A DNA stretch of 18,598 nucleotides from a bacterium (GTDB lineage Bacteria; JAJVIF01; JAGGVT01), in contig JAGGVT010000062.1 in assembly GCA_021157815.1 (NCBI GenBank), positions 1-18,598 on the forward strand, given 5' to 3'. The notes beneath the pieces are model-generated. The model did no database searches. It worked only from the letters and a program-made list of their open reading frames with translations, and had not been told where the DNA came from. Positions 7,373 through 14,041 of this stretch are shown here, one piece after another. A program made the position numbers and the translations under genes. The stretch's first letter is position 1. Each line of letters opens with the position of its first letter.

Positions 7373-9325
7373 TTACCACCCGCCGCCGCCTCCTCCACCA
7401 CCGCCGCCGCCGGAACTTCCTCCGCCGCCGGAACTTGAGCCGGGAGCGGTTGATGATGATGAAATCGCGGATGATACTGAATTGCCAATCGCCGATGCGA
7501 ATCCGAACGCGCCTAAATTGTGATAACTGCTGCCGGAATACCACGATGGTGTATATTCCTCTTCACCCTGCGAGGCTTGAGATAGAACCTCGCTGAATTC
7601 CTCGCTCCAGTTTTGTTCTACATCGAGCGCGAGAGCGTATGGGAGATATTTTTCAAACAATTCCGGCGTTTTCTCAGGCGGATTCATCATGTTAAGACGG
7701 TCTTTTTCCGCGAAGGAAAGGAACATTTTGAATCCTTCAATGTGGTCGAGAATCCTCCTTCCTTCCAGTGTGGGGGCTTTCAGAAGGTGATAGTAGATGT
7801 AATTGATAACAATAAACGCCGCGATGAAAAGCCCCAGGAAAATGCTGGCGTTAAAATACATCATCATGATGCCGAATCCGCCAAACATAATAAGGAAAAA
7901 CGTACCGAACAATGCCGGACCAATTGCGGTGAGGCATCCGGCACGCCCTTTGAAAACATTTATCCACTGTGGAAGAGCAAGTGAAATGAAAATGCCGAAT
8001 CCAACTGAACCGAAAATACTTCCCATGACAAATGACATTACAGCATCATGTCCTCCCTCACTTGATACACTTATTGCCATTCCGATAAAGCACAGGATTG
8101 AAATTATTATTCCAGGGACCATGTAGGCTGTATTGGTTACGAAATAGCGGTTTTCATAATAATCCTTAAGTTTCTTCACAAGCGCCTTGATTGCACTTGA
8201 GATATCCGCATGATTTTCTTTTTTCAATGTGATGGATTCATCGGCGCCAAGCAGTTTGTCCGTTATAGCCGTTTCCTCCGGGCGCAAATCGAATTGGTCG
8301 AACTCCTCAGGGGGAACCTGTCGTGTGAGTGTATATATCCCATTTGTGTCGGAAATATTCACAACTCCCTTGACTGCCAGATTGATAATTAACGATGCGA
8401 AAACCTTGTTGTCATAACCCATCCGTTTGACATACCGAACAGCTGCCGGTGAAAAATTATCCGGCGGATTGAACTGCGGGATAATCACTCCCTTCGGCAT
8501 GTCTTTTCCTACCTTTGCCCAAGCCATCATGTAATATCCAAGAAGGAGAAAAAATGCGATAAATCCTATCAACGCCGCTACGTTATCTTTGATAAAATAC
8601 TGAAATTTCTCCTTGCTGGTTGGTTCATGCACAAATCCTTTGGGAAATTCGACAACGATTGTCAGGCCCTCCCACGGCATTAGATTGCCGGTTGTTTCAA
8701 AATACGGTTTCCCGGTTGCATCATCAATCCGGGCTGTAAACGATTTCCCTGTCGCGCCTTTCGGGCCCGTGTATCCCAGAAGCTTAACATCTCCACTTGA
8801 TATGCCATCCGGCAGTGTAACAGTTGCAGTTGCTTTCTCGATTACGAATTCCCAGCCGTTGCCTGTAACATTCCAGTAGAGTTCATCGTGGTCATCGAAA
8901 TAACCAAGCTGGCGATTGGTTTTGTATCTTATCGTATAAATGTAAGTTCTTCCGGTTTGCAAAAATACATCCTCTTTACCGATATAAAGCGCTTTTCCGT
9001 TACTTATTGACTTAATATGATATGGTTCAGGTTTGCCATTGCGTTTGACACTAAGAACCTCGAAACCAACATTCATTTTAATACCCCAATTGTCTTTATA
9101 TCTAGTTGGGAATTCACGATAGATGCCGCGTTTTATCTTCTTTCCATCACAGAAGACCTTGATTGTCTCGGTGACAGTCATTGTGGAATCGTCATGGATT
9201 GTGATATCGCTTTGGTAGTCGATTATCCGCTCACCGTTTCTGCTTTGGGCGTGAGCTGTTGTGGAAAGGAATACAGGCAGGATTACTGCCAGAAGGAGGA
9301 TTTGAATAAAGATCAGTTTTTTCAT
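7373..9325 (-). CDS. DUF2207 domain membrane protein with Gly-rich tail
   Basis: 650 aa. A signal peptide (1-26, ending TTAHA before QS) leads into an extracytoplasmic beta-rich DUF2207 domain of about 200 residues. Then come a transmembrane helix near 245-268, a cytoplasmic stretch, and further membrane segments around 395-520 (LCFIGMAIS, GSIFGSVGFGIFISLALP, FGTFFLIMFGGFGIMMMYF). The C-terminus is an almost pure glycine tract ending in Trp, which is common in this family. I chose the ATG at 9325 because GAGGAG lies four bases upstream; the in-frame TTG at 9337 falls at the start of that site. It is transcribed after lemA, a frequent pairing in bacteria. The molecular function is unknown. Confidence 0.88.
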   Translation of the reverse strand: MKKLIFIQILLLAVILPVFLSTTAHAQSRNGERIIDYQSDITIHDDSTMTVTETIKVFCDGKKIKRGIYREFPTRYKDNWGIKMNVGFEVLSVKRNGKPEPYHIKSISNGKALYIGKEDVFLQTGRTYIYTIRYKTNRQLGYFDDHDELYWNVTGNGWEFVIEKATATVTLPDGISSGDVKLLGYTGPKGATGKSFTARIDDATGKPYFETTGNLMPWEGLTIVVEFPKGFVHEPTSKEKFQYFIKDNVAALIGFIAFFLLLGYYMMAWAKVGKDMPKGVIIPQFNPPDNFSPAAVRYVKRMGYDNKVFASLIINLAVKGVVNISDTNGIYTLTRQVPPEEFDQFDLRPEETAITDKLLGADESITLKKENHADISSAIKALVKKLKDYYENRYFVTNTAYMVPGIIISILCFIGMAISVSSEGGHDAVMSFVMGSIFGSVGFGIFISLALPQWINVFKGRAGCLTAIGPALFGTFFLIMFGGFGIMMMYFNASIFLGLFIAAFIVINYIYYHLLKAPTLEGRRILDHIEGFKMFLSFAEKDRLNMMNPPEKTPELFEKYLPYALALDVEQNWSEEFSEVLSQASQGEEEYTPSWYSGSSYHNLGAFGFASAIGNSVSSAISSSSTAPGSSSGGGGSSGGGGGGGGGGGW

Positions 9326-9363
9326 TTTGCTCCTCAATATTGAGTCCTAAGTAATTCATGCAA

Positions 9364-9383
9364 CACCACGCTTTAGTGTGGTG
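9364..9383. repeat. REP-like palindrome, CACCAYGCTTTAG family, copy 2
   Basis: CACCACGCTTTAGTGTGGTG folds on itself with a 9-bp stem (one G-T pair). It lies between the DUF2207 start and the nested palindrome at 9454-9557. See the copies at 5118-5137 and 9606-9622. Confidence 0.75.
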
Positions 9384-9453
9384 CCTGCGTATTATTTCGG
9401 ATACACCACGCCAAAGAGCCTGTCGGAAAAGGCGCCAATCTGATTTAACACAT

Positions 9454-9557
9454 CGGGTGCCGCCCATATAACCGTCTCGGTTTTATGGGTGAAATGTTGC
9501 GAAGTTACGCATTTCACCCACAAATCACAAAAAGACGTGATGTGTGGGCGACACCCG
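9454..9557. repeat. Nested 104-bp inverted-repeat element between lemA and the DUF2207 gene
   Basis: The outer arms 9454-9468 (CGGGTGCCGCCCATA) and 9543-9557 match as reverse complements with two mismatches. The inner arms TGGGTGAAATG (9486-9496) and CATTTCACCCA (9510-9520) are perfect and can extend with one mismatch. The segment could fold as a cruciform or a long RNA stem. It has no ORF of note. If the two genes are co-transcribed, the stem lies in their intercistronic RNA. Confidence 0.75.
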
Positions 9558-9605
9558 AGAGTTATCAAGTAGATGTTATCTTTAAGAATCAACATGCTTT
9601 CCAGA

Positions 9606-9622
9606 CATGCTAAAGCATGGTG
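9606..9622. repeat. REP-like palindrome, CACCAYGCTTTAG family, copy 3 (inverted, shortened)
   Basis: CATGCTAAAGCATGGTG is the reverse complement of the family core. CATGCTAAAGCATG (9606-9619) is a perfect palindrome with a two-base centre. The sequence beyond it, TTATT, matches the flank of copy 1. Confidence 0.7.
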
Positions 9623-9652
9623 TTATTCTATCTTGATGAAATTGGCAAGCCA

Positions 9653-10213
9653 CTATGTCATTTTCACTTCAGGCGCATCACGCTGGATTGCATATTCAAG
9701 TTCGAAATAATCCGCTGACTTGAAACCTGTTAGTTTTGCCACCATGTTGCTCGGGAACGATTCAGCCAGGATATTTAAATTGCGAACCGCGCCGTTGTAA
9801 TATCGTCTTGCGAGTGAAATATCTTTTTCAATCGCTACCAGTTGTTTTTGCAAATCAAGAAAGTTCTCATTTGCTTTCAAGTCAGGATATGACTCCGCCA
9901 CGGCAAAAAGGTTGCGTATCGATTTCGACAGAGCGTTTTCACTTTCCCCTCTTTCATTTACATTTGAGGCTTCATCAACGTTGTTACGAATTTTAACAAT
10001 GTCCTCAAACAGCTCTCTCTCATGCTTTGAATAACCTTTCACCGTTTCAACGATATTCGGTATAAGGTTATGGCGGCGTTTCAGCTGGACATCAATCCCG
10101 CTCCACGCCTCCTCGACCAGATTCTGCCATCGTATGAACCTGTTGTAGATTACTATGATATAGACAAGCACAATCAGAACGATTGCTACGAAGATTATTG
10201 TGGATTGAGGCAT
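9653..10213 (-). CDS. lemA: LemA family protein
   Basis: 186 aa, normal length. One N-terminal transmembrane helix (about 5-23) is followed by YNRFIRWQNLVEEAWSGID (24-42) and QLKRRHNLIPNIVETVKGY (43-61), the family's signature region. A long alpha-helical domain follows, with LARRYYNGAVRNLN (134-147) and FPSNMVAKLTGF (153-164). It is membrane-anchored with the helical domain outside the cytoplasm (family knowledge); function unknown. The ATG at 10213 has AGGAGA about ten bases upstream. The DUF2207 gene follows on the same strand after a 327-bp repeat-filled gap. The 5' flank ends at the IS remnant at 10265, only about 50 bases away, so the insertion may have removed or replaced the native promoter. 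Confidence 0.93.
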   Translation of the reverse strand: MPQSTIIFVAIVLIVLVYIIVIYNRFIRWQNLVEEAWSGIDVQLKRRHNLIPNIVETVKGYSKHERELFEDIVKIRNNVDEASNVNERGESENALSKSIRNLFAVAESYPDLKANENFLDLQKQLVAIEKDISLARRYYNGAVRNLNILAESFPSNMVAKLTGFKSADYFELEYAIQRDAPEVKMT

Positions 10214-10291
10214 TTTTTATCTTTCTCCTACAGTTACGTGGATAATACCGGTTTGAATTAATTAGTCGTCCCTGAAAAACTATGTTTTGAG

Positions 10292-10510
10292 TTATGAGCA
10301 ATTGAGTATCGGTTGGGATTTCCGGTTGGATTTCCTCAGGATGTTGTGAATACACTCAAAAACCTGACCAACGTTCTTTATAAGCCCAAATGCGGGTTCC
10401 AAGGACATAAAAACAGGCGAATAAATGCGTAAAAAAGAAAGCGAGGCAAGAAACTTTCTCATATTCTGTCCGCATCCGCACAGCGCCGCACTGACCACAC
10501 CAGCTTTTTA
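10292..10510 (-). pseudogene. C-terminal remnant of the IS5-type transposase
   Basis: The reading VVSAALCGCGQNMRKFLA resembles the conserved C-terminal segment of IS5-group transposases, where Ala-Leu-Cys/Ala and Gly-Asn-(Met/Leu)-Arg patterns occur. It is in a different frame from the N-terminal fragment, and its own frame is closed by a stop a few codons upstream. It is therefore a remnant and not a gene. Confidence 0.55.
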
Positions 10511-10523
10511 AACCCGCGCCCGA

Positions 10524-10853
10524 CTATATGCACTGTCGCATCGCCCTTATAATCATGGGCTTAATCACTCTGCCCTTAAGCCCTGCTTTAATCGTACCCT
10601 CAAGCATCTCCTCCACGCCAGCCTCGCCAATCTTCTTTCGCCAACGGGTCATTGAGGATGGGTCTATCGGCAACTTGTGCTCAAACCATTTCGACCCGCA
10701 AAAGTATTGCCAGTACGGATTCTCAGTCCAGTTGTGAACCGTCTCCTCATCGCTTAACCCGTACGTATGCTTCAGGTAATGAAGCCCAACCAGCTCAATT
10801 CGAAATAATTCCCCCTGCTTCTCGGTTTCACTTTGTGACTTTTTTGGCAGCAT
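10524..10853 (-). pseudogene. N-terminal remnant of an IS5-family transposase
   Basis: From the ATG at 10853 the protein begins MLPKKSQSETEKQGELFRI. It jumps directly to VGLHYLKHTYGLSDEETV, then NPYWQYFCG and LPIDPSSMTRWRKKIGEAG, typical of DUF772/IS5 transposases. In intact relatives I recall about 40-50 residues between the GELFRIEL and GLHYLK motifs, so an in-frame deletion is likely. The frame ends soon after GLKGRVIKP, before the DDE catalytic domain. The in-frame GTG at 10916 is a less likely start. Confidence 0.75.
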
Positions 10854-11021
10854 AAAATCACCAGGTTTATAACGTTTTCCAACAATCCCCTGCAATTTTA
10901 GCTGATCCGACTCCACTTGTAAACCACTTAAATGCAGGTATATTGGGCTTTTTCAGTTACGACTAGTTATAAATCATCTATAACGTAAATTAGGTATGCC
11001 TGTGCTGAGCCTGTCGATGTG

Positions 11022-11108
11022 CCGGGGTAGTGGCTATTTATGCGGTACCCCGGAATGCCTGATTCACCTTATAGAAAATGTCAGGTTTATTCGGGAGGGG
11101 ATTCCGGG
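11022..11108. repeat. Pair of inverted repeats next to the IS remnant
   Basis: CCGGGGTA (11022-11029) pairs with TACCCCGG (11046-11053). CCCGGAAT (11049-11056), which overlaps it, pairs with ATTCCGGG (11101-11108). The second arm is followed by TTACAC, so this may be a diverged member of the stem-loop family ending in TTACAA seen at 7259-7348. Confidence 0.55.
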
Positions 11109-11161
11109 TTACACTGGGAACACCTCTTTTTCAACAGCCTGTTAATAGCCACTTCAGCTTT

Positions 11162-11190
11162 GTCATCCTGAGCGCAGCGAAGGCTCTATT
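11162..11190. repeat. Single arm of the 108-bp inverted-repeat element
   Basis: GTCATCCTGAGCGCAGCGAA and the following GGCTCTATT match the left arm of the elements at 106-213 and 16343-16450. No right arm is found in the next 200 bases, so it is a truncated or solo arm. Confidence 0.7.
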
Positions 11191-11259
11191 TCCAATCCCC
11201 AATTATTTTTCCTAAAAACACGCAACAAATAAAAATAATTCAGGAAACTATTAATGAGA

Positions 11260-11392
11260 TTTAATCAAATCTGATTGGATTTAAAACGTTGCGATATTGA
11301 ATCAATTTTAAAAAGGTTCAAGACGGTTTAATCAAAACGGATACTATTTTTGGATAAATCTGACAGGTTGATTTAATCAAATTTAATCAAAT
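11260..11392. promoter_or_regulatory. Array of four TTTAATCAAA motifs upstream of fliH
   Basis: TTTAATCAAA occurs at 11260, 11327, 11372 and 11382, all plus strand. The last two are exactly one helical turn apart. The third lies in a perfect odd-centred palindrome, TTGATTTAATCAA (11368-11380). The array ends 30 bases before the fliH ATG (11422). It could be a regulator binding region or merely an AT-rich repeat. I see no convincing -35/-10 pair or sigma-28/sigma-54 site in the stretch. Confidence 0.45.
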
Positions 11393-11421
11393 GAAATCGA
11401 TTGGCAGTCAGAAGGTGAATT

Positions 11422-12102
11422 ATGGCTCACATTTCGTCAAAAGAAATGGAACAAAGAAAGAGAATTTTCAAATCAGCGCCGGTGAATAAAACCGGTTTTG
11501 AGGTTCCCAACGCGGACGCCGAAACAATGGCAGGCACGAAAGCCTCTGCAATAATCAAACAGGCTGAGAATAGCGCTGAGCTTATTGTAAAAAAAGCGAA
11601 CGACAATTCAAGTCAAATCCATCAAAAAGCGAAAAAGGATGGCTTTGCTAAAGGCCAGGTTGAAGCTCGCCAGCGATATGACAATCTTCTTGAACTGATT
11701 CAAAAAACGCTGGATGACATGGAAAGCATGCGAAGAGAAATAACAGGCAGCCTTCGCGAGACAATCATCTCACTTGGATTGGAAATAGCCGGCAAGACTC
11801 TCAAACATGAAATAGAAACAGACCCTTTGATTCTCAAGGAGCTTGTCGATGAGGTTCTGGCAAAAATATCTCCGGCTAACGAAGCTGTACTTCGATTAAG
11901 CCAGCCTGATTATGATATTCTAAAAGAACTTCAACCCGATTTCGAATCCGCCGCCGGTTATCCCGCGAAATTCAAAATAAGCCCTGACCCGTCACTGGGA
12001 CGCGGCGATGTGGTTGTGAACTACGAGCGCGGCACAATCGATGCCAGAATCGTAACACAGCTGAAAAATATCACCGATGCGCTTATGGAGCGAAACGATT
12101 AA
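11422..12102 (+). CDS. fliH: Flagellar export apparatus protein FliH
   Basis: 226 aa. FliH dimerises and holds the export ATPase FliI at the cytoplasmic face of the flagellar basal body. The sequence has a charged N-terminus, then a long helical stretch rich in Ala/Lys/Glu (about 40-110, including KKDGFAKGQVEARQRY, which has FliH-type Gly spacing). The conserved C-terminal domain (about 110-224) has LGLEIAGKTLKHEIETD, ILKELVDEVLAKI and DPSLGRGDVVVNYERGTIDARI. Identity is backed by fliI and fliJ downstream. GAAGGTGA precedes the ATG by about six bases. Non-flagellar SctL proteins look similar, but no other secretion genes are seen here. Confidence 0.85.
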   Translation: MAHISSKEMEQRKRIFKSAPVNKTGFEVPNADAETMAGTKASAIIKQAENSAELIVKKANDNSSQIHQKAKKDGFAKGQVEARQRYDNLLELIQKTLDDMESMRREITGSLRETIISLGLEIAGKTLKHEIETDPLILKELVDEVLAKISPANEAVLRLSQPDYDILKELQPDFESAAGYPAKFKISPDPSLGRGDVVVNYERGTIDARIVTQLKNITDALMERND

Positions 12103-12120
12103 CTTGTGGCTAGTCACCTG

Positions 12121-12233
12121 TGAAAATGGGGACAGTCCCAACAGCGCTTATAAATGCGATAAAAACTGAGGTTTTGAATTATGCTTATTGAAAATAACAA
12201 ATTGGAAACATATGAGGACTGTCCCCATTTTCA
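12121..12233. repeat. 113-bp inverted-repeat element between fliH and fliI
   Basis: The 18-bp termini TGAAAATGGGGACAGTCC (12121-12138) and its exact reverse complement (12216-12233) bracket an AT-rich 77-bp centre. No transposase is encoded. Strings of the type AAAATGGGGACAGTCCC are known in some bacteria near REP-associated Y1-type transposases (family knowledge from memory). The element ends nine bases before the GAGGG ribosome-binding site of fliI (12243-12247), so translation initiation should be unaffected. In a fliHI transcript it would form a strong stem. Confidence 0.85.
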
Positions 12234-12251
12234 AACATAGTCGAGGGAAAA

Positions 12252-13589
12252 ATGCAAAAAGAACCGCTTATTGATCCGAGAATTTTAAACTCTATCAGGG
12301 ATTATCTTCCTAACGTTGAGTCATTCACCTGCAAGGGCCGTATCACCAAAGTAATTGGTATCATCGCCGAGGCGGAGGCTCCACCCGTTCCCATTGGTGA
12401 ATTGATGTGGACAATCCCGCCGACAGGCAGGAAAAAACTTCTTGAAGTGGTCGGATTCCAAAACGACAAACTTCTTCTGATGCCGTACGATGACCTTGAT
12501 GGTGTCTGGGCGGGGATGGAAATAGCGCCAAGCGGATTAAGCCTGAAAATTCCGAATCCTCAAAAATTGATAGGCCGTGTTGTGGATGGGCTTGGACGTC
12601 CCATTGATGAAGGTCCTGAGATTCCCTTTGAGGATGATGTGGATATTAATGGCGAAGCGTTGAATCCTCTCACTCGCCCTAGAATTGCCAACATCCTGAC
12701 AACGGGCATTAAATCAATCGACGCTTTCAACACTGTCGGGCAGGGGCAGAAAATTGGAATCTTCTCGGGAAGCGGTGTCGGCAAGAGTGTTCTTCTCGGA
12801 ATGATTGCGCGGCACACATCCGCGGATGTCAATGTCATTGCGCTGATTGGCGAACGCGGCAAGGAAGTAAGGGAGTTTATCGAAAAAGACCTTGGTGAAG
12901 AAGGATTGAAAAACTCCGTAGTCGTTGTCGCTACAAGCGACCAGTCCGCCCTGAAGCGCATGAAAGGCGCGTATGTCGCGATGCAGATTGCCCAGAAACT
13001 GCGTGACAGCGGGAAAAATGTTTTATTCCTCATGGATTCGCTTACCCGATTCGCTCAGGCGGGACGAGAAATTGGACTTGCTGCAGGCGAACCTCCGGCA
13101 ACGCGAGGATATCCACCGTCAGTGTTCCACAGGATTCCAAAACTGCTTGAGAAAGTTGGGCCATCCCCTGATGGTTCAATTACGGGAATATTCACAGTTC
13201 TGGTTGAGGGTGATGATCTCAACGAACCCATTTCGGATGCCGCAAGGAGTGTTCTTGATGGCCACGTTGTTCTTTCCCGTGATCTGGCGCACCAGAACCA
13301 CTATCCCGCGCTGGATGTTCTCCAGTCTATTTCCCGTGTGATGAAGGATATCCGCGACCCGGAGATGAACAAAGCCGCGAATACTCTTAGGGAGGTCATG
13401 GCTGAATACAACGATGTGAAAGACCTGATTGCGGTCGGAGCGTATAAAGAGGGGTCGAATCCCAATGTCGATCTCGCAATTAAAATGATGCCTGAAATTA
13501 ATAAATTCCTCCGTCAGGGAATTGATGAAAAATGGGATGTCGATGCCACTAGTAATGCGTTAATGGAACTTATCGGGAGCATGGCGTGA
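12252..13589 (+). CDS. fliI: Flagellum-specific export ATPase FliI
   Basis: 445 aa, normal length. FliI hydrolyses ATP to help feed flagellar subunits into the export channel. It resembles the F1 beta subunit. Visible are Walker A GSGVGKSVLL (173-182), the catalytic-glutamate motif GERGKEVREF (200-209, Glu201), Walker B NVLFLMDSLTR (256-266, Asp262), the signature GEPPATRGYPPSVF (279-292) and LSRDLAHQNHYPA (341-353). All key residues are present, so it should be active. GAGGG precedes the ATG by four bases. Its stop overlaps the GTG start of fliJ by four bases, indicating translational coupling. Type III secretion ATPases (SctN) are close relatives, but the FliI-like Walker A context and the fliH/fliJ neighbours favour FliI. 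Confidence 0.94.
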   Translation: MQKEPLIDPRILNSIRDYLPNVESFTCKGRITKVIGIIAEAEAPPVPIGELMWTIPPTGRKKLLEVVGFQNDKLLLMPYDDLDGVWAGMEIAPSGLSLKIPNPQKLIGRVVDGLGRPIDEGPEIPFEDDVDINGEALNPLTRPRIANILTTGIKSIDAFNTVGQGQKIGIFSGSGVGKSVLLGMIARHTSADVNVIALIGERGKEVREFIEKDLGEEGLKNSVVVVATSDQSALKRMKGAYVAMQIAQKLRDSGKNVLFLMDSLTRFAQAGREIGLAAGEPPATRGYPPSVFHRIPKLLEKVGPSPDGSITGIFTVLVEGDDLNEPISDAARSVLDGHVVLSRDLAHQNHYPALDVLQSISRVMKDIRDPEMNKAANTLREVMAEYNDVKDLIAVGAYKEGSNPNVDLAIKMMPEINKFLRQGIDEKWDVDATSNALMELIGSMA

Positions 13590-14041
13590 AAAAAAAGAAG
13601 TTCCCCCTGAATAAAGTTTTGAAATATCGAGCCTATCTGGAAAAAAACCAGGCGGCTCGTTTCAGGGATGCCATCAACGTTGAAGATTATATTGACTCTG
13701 TGCTTACCTCACATCGGCATAATCTAAAGAGCAAACACAGCAGGAAAGATTCGCTCATTTCAGAAGGCGAACTTGATATCAAGAGGATTAAAGCGGTGCA
13801 GGAGGAAATCCTGTTTGCGCAAATAGATGAGAATGTACTTAGCAGCGAACTTGTAAAAGCGGGAAATGTCAGAGAGGATGAGCGAATAAAATGGATTGAA
13901 AAAAAGGGCGAGGCGGATGCAATTGATAAACTCAAGGATAAATTCGCTGATACGGTGAAAAAAGATAATCTGGATGAGGACCAAAAAGAAACCGATGAAA
14001 TAGCTTGCCAGCGCTTTGTAAGCGGAGGGAAAGGCCAATGA
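13586..14041 (+). CDS. fliJ: FliJ-like flagellar export chaperone
   Basis: 151 aa, strongly charged and predicted almost wholly alpha-helical/coiled coil, as in FliJ, which binds in the centre of the FliI ring and cycles chaperones. The N-terminus (KKKFPLNKVLKYRAYLEKN) fits the family's pattern of basic residues followed by L..VL..R. FliJ proteins share little sequence identity, so the call rests on size, composition and position directly after fliI. The start is GTG at 13586, in a four-base GTGA overlap with fliI. The gene ends in a four-base ATGA overlap with the aminotransferase. Confidence 0.75.
   Translation: MKKKKFPLNKVLKYRAYLEKNQAARFRDAINVEDYIDSVLTSHRHNLKSKHSRKDSLISEGELDIKRIKAVQEEILFAQIDENVLSSELVKAGNVREDERIKWIEKKGEADAIDKLKDKFADTVKKDNLDEDQKETDEIACQRFVSGGKGQ

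Larger units (their letters stand above)
10265..10963 (-). mobile_element. Internally deleted IS5-type insertion sequence (699 bp)
   Basis: The ends are imperfect inverted repeats: GTCGTCCCTGAAAAA (10265-10279) and TTTTTCAGTTACGAC (10949-10963), matching at 13 of 15 positions. The dinucleotide TA flanks both sides (10263-10264 and 10964-10965), a possible target duplication. Inside, on the minus strand, are an N-terminal transposase fragment (10524-10853) and a C-terminal one (near 10292-10505). The catalytic middle is missing. The complete element would be expected to exceed 1.3 kb. It should not move by itself, but could in principle be mobilised by a full copy elsewhere. Confidence 0.75.

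Noticed and set aside
7102-7596. A plus-strand ORF of 164 codons, Arg-rich at its C-terminal half
   Set aside because: It runs through the tandem repeats and antisense to the glycine tract of the DUF2207 gene; the Arg/Pro-rich composition is an artefact of GGC/GGA codons read in reverse.
10292-10498. A 68-codon minus-strand ORF that could be called a small protein
   Set aside because: Its sequence matches the C-terminal part of an IS5-type transposase and lies inside the IS ends, so it is treated as a remnant.
12560-13033. A 157-codon minus-strand ORF inside fliI
   Set aside because: It is antisense to the fully conserved ATPase core of FliI and has no ribosome-binding site or family resemblance.
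11422-13589. Possibility that fliH/fliI belong to a virulence-type type III secretion system
   Set aside because: No secretin, translocon or other Sct genes appear and fliJ follows directly; flagellar identity is simpler, although the rest of the operon cluster is not visible.
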